Source of the DNA: JAFAXD01 sp035472475 | GTDB taxonomy: Bacteria; Pseudomonadota; Alphaproteobacteria; Rhizobiales; Xanthobacteraceae | Reading direction: 5' to 3' | DNA: 64,000 nt | Assembly: GCA_035472475.1 (NCBI GenBank) | Contig: DATIPA010000036.1 | Coordinates: forward strand, 5,334-69,333 | Shown: positions 36,923 through 45,384 of the stretch, one piece after another | Position numbering within the stretch: position 1 is the first letter of the stretch | Layout: the number at the start of each line of letters is the position of its first letter | Made by a program: the position numbers and the translations under genes | The notes under the pieces: model-generated | Seen by the model: only the letters and a program-made list of their open reading frames with translations | The model's database searches: none | Told to the model about the DNA's origin: nothing

Positions 36923-37005
36923 CCGACGCAGGCGCTATCTCAATTTATTCGCTAAGTCGTGTGCTGGCGGGGCCAAATCCGGCTACGCCCCGCTCGTTCG
37001 TGCGG

Positions 37006-37551
37006 TCATTTCGGCGCGCGTTTGGCGAGGATGCGCTGCAGGGTGCGCCGGTGCATGTTGAGCCGCCGCGCGGTCTCCGACACGTTGCGCCCGCACAGCT
37101 CATAAATCCGCTGGATGTGCTCCCAACGCACCCGATCGGCCGACATCGGGTTTTCCGGCGGCTCCGGTTTGCCTTCTGCAGTCGCCAACAAGGCGGCCGC
37201 AACCTCGTCCGCATCGGCGGGCTTGGAGAGATAGTCCACCGCGCCGAGCTTCACCGCCGTTACGGCGGTGACGATGTTGCCATACCCCGTCAGCACGATC
37301 CCGCGCGCCTCGGGTCGGCGCTTCTTGAGCGCCGAGATCACGTCGAGGCCATTGCCGTCTCCCAACCGCATGTCAACAACCGCATAGGCGGGCGCCGCGG
37401 CTTCAACTTGGTGCAAGCCTTCGCTCACGCTCTCGGCTGTTCGCACCGTGAACCCGCGCGTTTCCATCGCGCGCGCCAGCCGCTGCAGGAACAGCTTGTC
37501 ATCTTCCACGATCAGCAGAGAGCGATCTGCCGTCGGTGCGGGTGTGTTCAT
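37006..37551 (-). CDS. actR: Response regulator ActR/RegA (redox global regulator)
   Basis: A 181-residue two-domain regulator of the RegA/PrrA/ActR type. The receiver domain has the acidic pocket VEDD, the phosphoacceptor D60 (VVDMRLGDGNGLD) and Lys in LSKPAD. After a Pro-rich hinge (KPEPPENP) comes the Fis-type HTH CGRNVSETARRLNMHRRTLQR, the sequence nearly fixed in this family. It controls respiration, carbon and nitrogen fixation genes in relatives. It lies 105 bases downstream of the kinase on the same strand. Confidence 0.96.
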   Translation of the reverse strand: MNTPAPTADRSLLIVEDDKLFLQRLARAMETRGFTVRTAESVSEGLHQVEAAAPAYAVVDMRLGDGNGLDVISALKKRRPEARGIVLTGYGNIVTAVTAVKLGAVDYLSKPADADEVAAALLATAEGKPEPPENPMSADRVRWEHIQRIYELCGRNVSETARRLNMHRRTLQRILAKRAPK

Positions 37552-37656
37552 GTGGATTGCAACTTTCGCGAGTACGACCTTCCTGCATTATAGGTATGCG
37601 TCTGAATGGCCGCATCAAGGCTCGGCCTCGACGCTTTCAGATTACCCCCGGTAGAT

Positions 37657-38964
37657 TCAAGCCGCCTCCGACAACGGGCGCTCGAAGTCGGCTCGCGGCC
37701 AAGTGACCCGAATGACAGCGCCACGTTGCGGAAAAACGCGATTTTCAATGGCCAATTGTCCGCCCGAACGTTCGAGCAGCGTCTTGGCGATGAAAAACCC
37801 CAAGCCGAGGCCCGCACTCTGGCTCGCCGCCTGCATGCGTTGCGGCCGGTGTCCTTTGACGTAAGGCTCGCCGATCCGCCCGATGATCTCGGGCGGAAAT
37901 CCGGGCCCGTCGTCGATGATGCTCACCGTTACGGTGTCCTCGCTCCACGCCGCCGTCACCTCGACCCGCTCGTGTGCGAAGTCCACCGCATTCTCCAGCA
38001 AGTTGCCGAGCCCATAGAGAATTGCCGGGTTGCGGGCCACGACCGGCTCGTCGTGAGCATCCTGCATCTGATGCACGTCGATGGTGATCCCAAAATTGCG
38101 ATGCGGCGAGACCACGTCCTCGATCAGCGCCGAAAGCTTCATACGTTCGAACGGCTCGCCGGGAGCCGGCAGCGCCGTCAGCTTGGCGAGGATCTCGCGG
38201 CAGCGCTGAGCCTGCTCACGCAGGAGTCGCGCATCGTCAGCATGGTCGGAGGTGCCGGCCAGTGCGAGTTCGAGTTCCTTGCTGACCAGCGCGATGGTGG
38301 ACAAGGGGGTGCCGAGTTCGTGCGCCGCGGCCGCGGCGAGGCCATCGAGTTGCGAGAGATGTTGCTCGCGGGCGAGCACCAGTTCGGTGGCGACCAGCGC
38401 GTCGGCGAGCTGGCGCGCTTCCTCGGTGATCTGCCACGCGTAGATTGAGATGTAACCGATCGCCAGCAGAATCGAGAGCCATACGCCGAGCATGTAAATC
38501 GGCGGCAGCTCCAACGGATCGTCGCTCGACCATGGCAGCGGGTAGTGTACGAACACGAGCACGGTCGCGCACGAGACCGCGAAGGCGGCGAGCATCAGCG
38601 TCATGCGCGGCGGCAGCGCGGTGGCCGAGATCAGCACCGGCCCGAGAAAAAGGAATGCGAACGGATTTTCCAATCCGCCCGTGAGTGCGAGCAGCATCGC
38701 GAGCTCGGCGATGTCGACTGCCAGGAGCCAGGCTGCACGTTCGGGCGCAAGCCGTTCATTCCCGCGAAAGCGCAGACGCAGGAACAGATTGAAGGCCGCG
38801 TAAGCGCCGACCACCGCGAGGCACTGCCAGAACGGCAACTGAAAATCGAGCCCGTCGGCGACCACCAGCAACGCTGCGATTTGGCCGAAGATCGCGAGCC
38901 AACGCAGGCGCACCAGCGTGTCAAGGCGCACGCTGCGGCGCGGGTGATGCTGAAGCGCCGTCAT
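37657..38964 (-). CDS. actS: Sensor histidine kinase ActS/RegB (redox sensor)
   Basis: A 435-residue membrane kinase. Six hydrophobic helices lie in the first 180 residues, including the RegB quinone-site heptad GGLENPF (96-102). The H-box is AAAAHELGTPLSTIALV with H215. C255 (QAQRCREIL) lies exactly 40 residues later, the H225-to-C265 spacing of the redox-active cysteine in Rhodobacter RegB. The N-box (LGNLLENAVDFA), DDGPGF and LGLGFFIAKTLL complete the ATPase. Its start overlaps the upstream ODP-like gene by four bases. Confidence 0.96.
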   Translation of the reverse strand: MTALQHHPRRSVRLDTLVRLRWLAIFGQIAALLVVADGLDFQLPFWQCLAVVGAYAAFNLFLRLRFRGNERLAPERAAWLLAVDIAELAMLLALTGGLENPFAFLFLGPVLISATALPPRMTLMLAAFAVSCATVLVFVHYPLPWSSDDPLELPPIYMLGVWLSILLAIGYISIYAWQITEEARQLADALVATELVLAREQHLSQLDGLAAAAAHELGTPLSTIALVSKELELALAGTSDHADDARLLREQAQRCREILAKLTALPAPGEPFERMKLSALIEDVVSPHRNFGITIDVHQMQDAHDEPVVARNPAILYGLGNLLENAVDFAHERVEVTAAWSEDTVTVSIIDDGPGFPPEIIGRIGEPYVKGHRPQRMQAASQSAGLGLGFFIAKTLLERSGGQLAIENRVFPQRGAVIRVTWPRADFERPLSEAA

Positions 38965-39695
38965 GCCGCGTTCATGGCGGCGCGCAGCCGGCCATCGTAG
39001 AAATCGGCGAGCGCGCGCAATTGCTGGCCGCCATCACCCTCAAACGAAGAACCGTGCATGACGGCGAGCGCGGCCGGCTCGAGGCTTGCCAAACGGCGGA
39101 TGGTCGGTGCCGTCGTTGGGCCGAGCGCGGTCGCCATATTGATGTCGTCTGAAGCGGTCGCTGGTCCGACAATGTCGGATCGAGTGAGCGCGGGACCGCG
39201 CCCGTAGTGCGCAAAGAGATCGCCCGCAAACAGCGTGCGCGTCGTCTCCTCGAAGATCACCCCCGCGTCCCAGCCGTGCGGCACATGCGGGGTATCGATG
39301 TAACGCACGCGCCGCCCGCCGATATCCATCACTTCGCTATCGGCCAGCACACGAGGCGGGCGGTCGGCCATGTCGGCAACCGACAGGCGACAAGCGAGCA
39401 TGCCATGGGCTAGCTCGGCGCGCGGCGCGACCGCCAGCCATTCGTTCATGGCGCCGCATTCGTCAGCCTCGAAATGCCCGAAGGTGATCCACCGAAGCGC
39501 ATCGAGCGGCAGCACCTTGGCAACCGCCGGTGCCAGCGATGGAAACATCTTGCGCTTGCCGCAGTGAAACAGCAGCGGTTCGTCGCCCCTGATCAGGAAA
39601 TGATTGAACGTGAAACCCGCTGGCGGGGCGATTTCGGGAACGTAAAGTGAAAACCGGAAAATACCGTCGCCGATCTCGTCGATCTGAGCATCCAT
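38961..39695 (-). CDS. Metallo-beta-lactamase-fold di-iron protein (ODP/flavodiiron-like)
   Basis: A 244-residue MBL-fold protein related to the oxygen-binding di-iron domain. Ligand positions are H74, E76 and D78 in GHFEADECG, a histidine in TPHVPHGWD (137/140), D159 in FAGDLF and H214 in VMHGSS. The H-x-E-x-D-H motif of flavodiiron enzymes has Glu in the last place here. There is no flavodoxin domain. The ATG at 39695 has GGAGG five bases upstream and is preferred over 39716. It overlaps actS by four bases, so it may be an oxygen or NO sensing accessory to the redox kinase. AT-rich TATATTGGATATA at 39724 could be part of the promoter. Confidence 0.85.
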   Translation of the reverse strand: MDAQIDEIGDGIFRFSLYVPEIAPPAGFTFNHFLIRGDEPLLFHCGKRKMFPSLAPAVAKVLPLDALRWITFGHFEADECGAMNEWLAVAPRAELAHGMLACRLSVADMADRPPRVLADSEVMDIGGRRVRYIDTPHVPHGWDAGVIFEETTRTLFAGDLFAHYGRGPALTRSDIVGPATASDDINMATALGPTTAPTIRRLASLEPAALAVMHGSSFEGDGGQQLRALADFYDGRLRAAMNAA

Positions 39696-39804
39696 GAACG
39701 CCTCCGCCGCATCCAAATAGCGTTATATTGGATATAGGCAGCCCGCGCAGTGCTGCACGAGGACGCAAGCGGACCGGGCGTTGGAGCAGAATGTCGCGGG
39801 CGAC

Positions 39805-41007
39805 TTAGGCTGTCACTTCCTCGGCGGCCGGAACCACCTTGACTTGATGCGCCTGCAGCGCGGGCAACACCTTCTCGGCGAACAATCTGATCTGATTCAT
39901 GAACATGTCATGCGGCATGGCGCCGGTATTCATGCGCAGATGCACCACGTCGGCGCCGGTGCGATCGATGGCCGCAATGATGCGATCGCGCACTTCGTCG
40001 GCCGTGCCCCATGGCATCGTTTCAGCGCGGCGGGCGACGTCGTTCATCGTCAGGTTGCGGAAATCCTCGCGCAGGCGTTGCGCTTCCCGCATGTTCTCCG
40101 GGCTGACGTAATCGAGCGATGAATTGCTGACGTAGCCGAGCGTGCGCTGAATATTGGTCTCGGTCACATTGCCGTGGCTGAACAGCGACCGGTTGAAGTA
40201 GAGATAGTACGGGCCGGCCTCCTTGACGGCCTGCGCCTTGCTGTCGGCAATATAGGCCGCGCCGGCAATGCTCAGATGTTTCGGCGTGATGCGATGACCG
40301 TTCTGCGCCAGGCATTTCGCGTAATAGCGGATGATGTCGCGCTGCAGACCGTGGACGCGGCTCTCGCCCGGCGTAATCGGAATGTTATGTTTGGCCGCCC
40401 ACTCGATTGACTCCTTGCTGCCGGTGATCGGCGTCCAGATCGGCGGATGCGGCTGCTGGACCGGCCGCGGCCACATGGCTACGTCCTTGAAGGACCAGAA
40501 TTTGCCGTCATAGGAGAACACGTCCTCGGTCCAGGCGCGTACGATGATGTCGTAGGCTTCTTCAAAGCGTGCGCGCGACTCCGACAGCGGCACGTTGTGC
40601 ACCTGATACTCGCGTGGAATTCCGCGCGCGATGCCGGAGATCAGCCGGCCATTCGACAGGCAGTCGATCATGGCAAGCTCTTCGGCAAGCCGCAGCGGGC
40701 TGTGCAGCGGAATGAGATTACCGTAGATCAGTAACTTGAGGTTCTTGGTGCGCTGTGCGGCCGCGGCCGCCATGAGGTTGGGCGAGTTCATCAGCCCATA
40801 GGGCGACGTGTGATGCTCGTTAAAGCCAACCCCGTCGTATCCGAGCCGATCGAGCTCCTCCCAGGCGTCGAGATGCTCCGCGTAGGTCCTCACCGCGATC
40901 TTGGGGTCGAAGTAGTCTTTGCCGAGCGGATAGGGCAGCGCCTTGCCGTGTTCGAGGTCGTCGAGATAGGCGCCGTAAGGCAGGAGATCGAAGACAAAGA
41001 CCTGCAT
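39805..41007 (-). CDS. LLM-class flavin-dependent oxidoreductase
   Basis: A 400-residue luciferase-like monooxygenase. Family features: LDRLGYDGVGFNEHHTSPYG near residue 54, LKLLIYGNLIPLHSPLRLAEE (in part), ISGIARGIPREY and WPRPVQQPHPPIWTPITG. The FNEHH and RGIPREY patterns place it in the alkanal-monooxygenase-like group. It is a single gene divergent from the PHA-system gene and co-directional with the ODP-actS-actR genes, separated from them by 109 bases. Substrate not predictable. Confidence 0.9.
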   Translation of the reverse strand: MQVFVFDLLPYGAYLDDLEHGKALPYPLGKDYFDPKIAVRTYAEHLDAWEELDRLGYDGVGFNEHHTSPYGLMNSPNLMAAAAAQRTKNLKLLIYGNLIPLHSPLRLAEELAMIDCLSNGRLISGIARGIPREYQVHNVPLSESRARFEEAYDIIVRAWTEDVFSYDGKFWSFKDVAMWPRPVQQPHPPIWTPITGSKESIEWAAKHNIPITPGESRVHGLQRDIIRYYAKCLAQNGHRITPKHLSIAGAAYIADSKAQAVKEAGPYYLYFNRSLFSHGNVTETNIQRTLGYVSNSSLDYVSPENMREAQRLREDFRNLTMNDVARRAETMPWGTADEVRDRIIAAIDRTGADVVHLRMNTGAMPHDMFMNQIRLFAEKVLPALQAHQVKVVPAAEEVTA

Positions 41008-41119
41008 GTATGATCCCTGAGGTGGATGCTGATCGTGGCGATAGATGTCGAAAACGCTAGCGCATCCGATGCGGGCTTCCTACCTTTTCGTTCTGGGACA
41101 TCAAGAAAGCAAACCTGCC

Positions 41120-41431
41120 ATGTCCAAACCCGTCATCGTGTCGATTCCGCACAGCCTCGGAAAGGCGGAAGCGCGACGTCGGCTCGAGGTCGGCCTCGGG
41201 TCCGTCCGCAGCCATTTTGGCAATGTGCTGAACGTACAGGAGGAGGTCTGGAGCGGCGACAGCCTGGCGTTTCGGGCGAGCGTCCTGACCCAGCAGACTT
41301 CGGGTACGATCACGGTCGCCGACGATCATGTCCGGGTGGAAGTGCTGCTGCCGTGGGCGCTGGCACTGCTTGCCCAAGGCGCGACGTCGTTGATCCGCTC
41401 GCGCGGACAGCTCATGCTCGACAAGAAGTAG
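41120..41431 (+). CDS. Polyhydroxyalkanoic acid system family protein
   Basis: A 103-residue protein resembling the PHA-granule-region family: KPVIVSIPHSLGKAEARRRLE at the start and VEVLLPWALALLAQGATSLI near the end, a pattern typical of that family. The ATG at 41120 gives the family-length protein; an open frame from 41045 adds a poorly supported 25 residues. Genes of this family are often found near polyester-granule loci but also alone, as here. Confidence 0.85.
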   Translation: MSKPVIVSIPHSLGKAEARRRLEVGLGSVRSHFGNVLNVQEEVWSGDSLAFRASVLTQQTSGTITVADDHVRVEVLLPWALALLAQGATSLIRSRGQLMLDKK

Positions 41432-41459
41432 CAACCCGCGCCCGCTGAGGACTTGGCTC

Positions 41460-42866
41460 ATGGTGACGTCGAAGCCGTTTCTTGTTGTGGCCGCCTTGCT
41501 TCTGGCGCTGGCGGCAGCACAGGCCGCCGAATTGACCCCGGAGCAGCAGGCCTTTCGGCAGATCTACCAGGAACTGGTTGAGATCAACACGACCGACTCT
41601 ATCGGCGACACCGCGAAGGCTGCCGAGGCGATGGCGGCTCGTCTGCGGACGGCTGGGCTCGCCGATGTGCAAGTCCTCTCCTCGGGACCACGCAAGGGCA
41701 ACCTGGTGGCACGGCTTCGCGGTACCGGCGCGCGCCGTCCAATTCTTCTGATTGCCCACATCGACGTGGTCGAAGCCAAGCGCGAGGACTGGGACTCCGA
41801 TCCGTTCAAGCTCGAGGAAGTGAATGGTCAATTCCGGGCACGCGGATCAATCGACGACAAGGCGATGGCGTCGGCGTTCGTCGCCAACCTCATTGAATAC
41901 GCCAAGGAAGGGTTTCACCCAGACCGGGACATCATCGTTGCGTTGACCACCGACGAGGAGCTCTCCGACTCGCCGCACGATGGCGCGCATTGGCTCCTGC
42001 AAAATCATCGCCCGTTGATCGAGGCCGAGTTCGCCATCAACGAGGGCGGTGGCGGATCGCTGCGCGATGGTCAGCCCATGCGCCTCTCCGTTCAGCTGGC
42101 CGAGAAGGTCTACCAAAGCTATCGCTTGGAGGTGACCGATCCGGGCGGCCACAGCGCGGTGCCGCGGCCCGACAACGCAATCTACCGGCTGGCGCAAGCG
42201 CTGACGCGGCTCGCCCAGTTCGAGTTTCCGATCAGCCTGAATGCGGTGACGCGGGCCTATTTCGAACGCGTTGCGGCGAGCGAGCGCCCGGACGTCGCGG
42301 CGGCGATCGCGGCGTTGCTCGCAGGCAAGACCGACGACCCGTCGCTCGCGGTGCTCACGCGCGGCCCGACCAATAACGCGCTCCTGCGCACAACCTGCGT
42401 TGCGACCATGCTCAACGCCGGCGAAGCCGAGAACGCCTTGCCGCAGACGGCGCGCGCAACCGTCAACTGCCGTTTGATGCCGGGCCAGCCTCCGAGCGAG
42501 GTCGAGGTCGCGCTCAACCGCGCAATCAACGATCCGAAGGTCGCGATCACACCCCTCGGCCAGGCGGTCGAGAGCCCGCCGTCACCGATCAATCCCGAGG
42601 TCATGCGGGCGGTGGAGCGTATTTCCAGCGATATGTGGCCAGGCGTGCCGGTAATCGCGACCATGTCGGGCGGCTACACCGACAGCCGGTGGCTGCGCAA
42701 CGCCGGAATCCCGGCATATGGAGTCTCTGGCCTGTTCACCGACGGCGCGACCAGCGGCGTGCATGGCCGCAACGAGCACGTCGGCGTCAAGCAAATCTAC
42801 GACAGCAAAGAGTTCCTCTACCGGCTGGTTAAGGCGCTGGCGGGCGGGAGCCAGACGTCGCCCTGA
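41460..42866 (+). CDS. Secreted M20 family metallopeptidase
   Basis: A 468-residue M20/M25/M40 peptidase with a signal peptide (FLVVAALLLALAAAQA). Zinc and catalytic residues appear in LIAHIDVVEAKRED, RGSIDDKAM, ALTTDEEL and the final GVHGRNEHVGVK. The dimerisation domain follows VTDPGGHSAVPRPDNAIY. It acts in the periplasm on small peptides or acylated amino acids. It starts 29 bases after the PHA-system gene and converges with the CoxL-like gene, with a 13-base gap. Confidence 0.93.
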   Translation: MVTSKPFLVVAALLLALAAAQAAELTPEQQAFRQIYQELVEINTTDSIGDTAKAAEAMAARLRTAGLADVQVLSSGPRKGNLVARLRGTGARRPILLIAHIDVVEAKREDWDSDPFKLEEVNGQFRARGSIDDKAMASAFVANLIEYAKEGFHPDRDIIVALTTDEELSDSPHDGAHWLLQNHRPLIEAEFAINEGGGGSLRDGQPMRLSVQLAEKVYQSYRLEVTDPGGHSAVPRPDNAIYRLAQALTRLAQFEFPISLNAVTRAYFERVAASERPDVAAAIAALLAGKTDDPSLAVLTRGPTNNALLRTTCVATMLNAGEAENALPQTARATVNCRLMPGQPPSEVEVALNRAINDPKVAITPLGQAVESPPSPINPEVMRAVERISSDMWPGVPVIATMSGGYTDSRWLRNAGIPAYGVSGLFTDGATSGVHGRNEHVGVKQIYDSKEFLYRLVKALAGGSQTSP

Positions 42867-42879
42867 CCCTGACCCCCAA

Positions 42880-45216
42880 TCACGCCGCCTCGGCGCCGGC
42901 TTTGTGCAATGCCGCCCACACCTTGGCCGGTGTGGCAGGCATGTCGAACTCCGCGATCCCATACGGTCGCAGCACGTCGAGCAGTGCCGCCATGATGGCG
43001 GGCGGCGCGCCGGTCGCGCCGGCTTCGCCGCAGCCCTTGATGCCGAGCGGGTTCGTGGTCGACGGCACTTCGACGAGATCGCCGGCGATGTCGGGAAGAT
43101 CATCAGCCCGCGGCATCGCGTAGTCCTGGAAGCTGCCGGTCAGGAGCTGGCCGGCGGGATCATAGACGATCTGTTCCATCAGCGCCTGACCGAGACCCTG
43201 TCCAACGCCGCCGTGCACCTGGCCCTCGGCCAAGAGGTGGTTCATCACGTGCCCGACGTCATCGACCGCCGTGTAGCGCACGACGGTCACCACCCCGGTG
43301 TCGGGATCGACCTCGACTTCGCAGGTGTGGCAGCCGTTGGGGTAGCACGGCGGCTCGGCCGCGAAGGTGCCCGCGGCCTCGAGGCCGACGCCGAATTGCG
43401 GCGGCAAGAACATCGGCGCGTAAAACGCCTTGGCCACGTCGGTGAGCGGGATCGCCCGGTCGGTGCCGACGATGCCGAACTTGCCGTCCTTGAACTCGAT
43501 GTCGCCGACCGAGGCCTCGAGCATGCGCGCCGCCATCTGCTTCGCCTTCTCGACGATCTGGTCGGCTGCTTTCCGCAGCGCGTTGCCGCCCACCATCATG
43601 CTGCGCGAGCCGTAGGTGCCGCGCCCGATCGGCACCTCGTTGGTGTCGCCCTGAATGAACCGAATGTTCTCGAACGGCACGCCGAGCCATTCGGCCACCA
43701 TCTGCGAGTACACGGTGGCATGGCCTTGGCCGTGCGAATGCGTGCCGGCCAGGATCGTGACCTGGCCGCTCGGATCAAAGCGCAGATCCATGCGCTCGTT
43801 GAAGATCGCAGCCTCTTCCAGGAAGTAGGCGAGGCCAAATCCGCGTAGCTTGCCGTTGCCCTTGGATTCTTTGCGGCGTTGCGCAAATCCCTTGTAATCA
43901 GCGAGCTTGAGGCACTCCTCCGTGACCTTGGCAAAATCGCCGCTGTCGTAAACCACGCCCGACGTATTCGTGTAGGGCATCTTCGCAGCCGGAATGTAGT
44001 TCTTGCGCCGCAGCTCGATCGGATCGACCTTCAGCTCGGCCGCCGCCTTGTCGATCAGCCGTTCGACCAAGTAGGTCGCCTCCGGCCGGCCGGCGCCTCG
44101 ATAAGGCGCCATCGGCGACGTGTTGGTGAGCACGGCCTTGGCGAAAATGACGCCCGCCGGAACGTCGTAGACGCCGGACAGAAGCTTGACCGAGAACATG
44201 CTGGTCGCAAACGCGGCGCCGGTGACGTGCGAACCGACCGCATGCATGGATTGGGCGCGGATGCCGATGATCTTGTTGTTCTCGTCAAACGCGAGCTCTC
44301 CGGTCACGACCTGATCGCGCCCGTGCGCATCGCCCTGCAGGGCTTCGGCGCGAGTTGAGGTCCATTTGACCGGCCGGCCGACCCGGCGCGATGCCATCAA
44401 CACCAACGCGTCTTCCGGATACGGGCCGCCCTTCATGCCAAAGCCGCCGCCGACATCGGGCGCGATGACGCGGAGCTTCGTCTCCGGGATATGGAAGATC
44501 TGGCCGGCGATTTGCGAACGCACGCCGTGCGGGTTCTGTGAGGTAGTGTAGAGCGTGAAGCCCTCGCTATCGGCCGCGTAGTCACCGATCGCGGCGCGCG
44601 GTTCGATCGAGTTGGCGGAGATGCGGTTGTTGGTGAGCGTGAGCGTCGTGACGTGCTTGGCCTTGGCAAACGCCGCGTCGGCTGCGTCCTTGTTGCCCAT
44701 CATCATGACGAACGCGATGTTGCCGGGGTTGTCGTCCCACACCGTGGTGGCGCCCGACTTGGTCGCCTCCTGGATGGTGGTCACGGCAGGCAGCGGCTCG
44801 TAGTCGACTTCGATCAGTTCGGCGGCGCTGCGGGCCTGTCCCTCGGTCTCGGCCACCACCAGCGCGACCCGGTCGCCGACGTGGCGCACCTTGTCGGTCG
44901 CCAGCAACGGGCGTGACGCGCGATAGCCCTTGGGAGCGCCGAAATCCTCCGGCATGATCGGAATGAGCATGCCGAGCTTTTCGTCGGCGACGTCTTTCGC
45001 GGTGATGACGTCGAGCACGCCGTCGGCCTTCTTGGCCGCCGCTGTGTCGATGCGCTTGATACGGGCATGGCCGTGCGGCGACATCACCAGAACGCCGAAC
45101 GCCTGCTGCGGCAGATCGATGTCGTCGACAAAACGGCCGCGGCCGGTGAGAAAGCGTTGATCCTCGACCCGGCGGACCGGTTGCCCTATACCAAATTTGC
45201 TGACGACTGCGTCCAC
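42880..45216 (-). CDS. Molybdopterin-binding subunit, xanthine dehydrogenase/CO dehydrogenase family (form II CoxL-like)
   Basis: A 778-residue large subunit. Motifs: GGGFGMKGG (256-264), PYRGAGR at 371-377, and the C-terminal GIKGCGEAGATG, whose Glu is the catalytic base. PYRGAGR corresponds to the AYRGAGR of form II enzymes; true CO dehydrogenases carry AYXCSFR, so CO oxidation is not supported. The FAD (CoxM) and FeS (CoxS) subunits are not adjacent, so this subunit either works with distant partners or is unpaired. Possible substrates are aldehydes or N-heterocycles. Confidence 0.92.
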   Translation of the reverse strand: MDAVVSKFGIGQPVRRVEDQRFLTGRGRFVDDIDLPQQAFGVLVMSPHGHARIKRIDTAAAKKADGVLDVITAKDVADEKLGMLIPIMPEDFGAPKGYRASRPLLATDKVRHVGDRVALVVAETEGQARSAAELIEVDYEPLPAVTTIQEATKSGATTVWDDNPGNIAFVMMMGNKDAADAAFAKAKHVTTLTLTNNRISANSIEPRAAIGDYAADSEGFTLYTTSQNPHGVRSQIAGQIFHIPETKLRVIAPDVGGGFGMKGGPYPEDALVLMASRRVGRPVKWTSTRAEALQGDAHGRDQVVTGELAFDENNKIIGIRAQSMHAVGSHVTGAAFATSMFSVKLLSGVYDVPAGVIFAKAVLTNTSPMAPYRGAGRPEATYLVERLIDKAAAELKVDPIELRRKNYIPAAKMPYTNTSGVVYDSGDFAKVTEECLKLADYKGFAQRRKESKGNGKLRGFGLAYFLEEAAIFNERMDLRFDPSGQVTILAGTHSHGQGHATVYSQMVAEWLGVPFENIRFIQGDTNEVPIGRGTYGSRSMMVGGNALRKAADQIVEKAKQMAARMLEASVGDIEFKDGKFGIVGTDRAIPLTDVAKAFYAPMFLPPQFGVGLEAAGTFAAEPPCYPNGCHTCEVEVDPDTGVVTVVRYTAVDDVGHVMNHLLAEGQVHGGVGQGLGQALMEQIVYDPAGQLLTGSFQDYAMPRADDLPDIAGDLVEVPSTTNPLGIKGCGEAGATGAPPAIMAALLDVLRPYGIAEFDMPATPAKVWAALHKAGAEAA

Positions 45217-45384
45217 GGCGTCCCCCTGCGTCTGGCCTGAAGATGATGGCGAGCCCCACGAGGGCCCCGGCGGTTCCAGCTATTTGAGCCGTAACCCCAT
45301 GGAAGTGCAAGCTGGTTGGGGTTGCCAATCAGTGCTAGGGTCCCTACCACCCTGGGGGCCAAGCCAAGCCGATGCAAAGGAAGC

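Noticed and set aside
36967..36993. Hairpin GCGGGGC / GCCCCGC between the Rieske gene and actR as a terminator
   Set aside because: Only seven pairs with a 13-base loop and no T-run on either strand. It could be chance in GC-rich DNA.
42880..45216. Calling this gene a carbon monoxide dehydrogenase large subunit
   Set aside because: The active-site loop is PYRGAGR (form II), not the AYXCSFR of true CO dehydrogenases, and coxM and coxS are absent.
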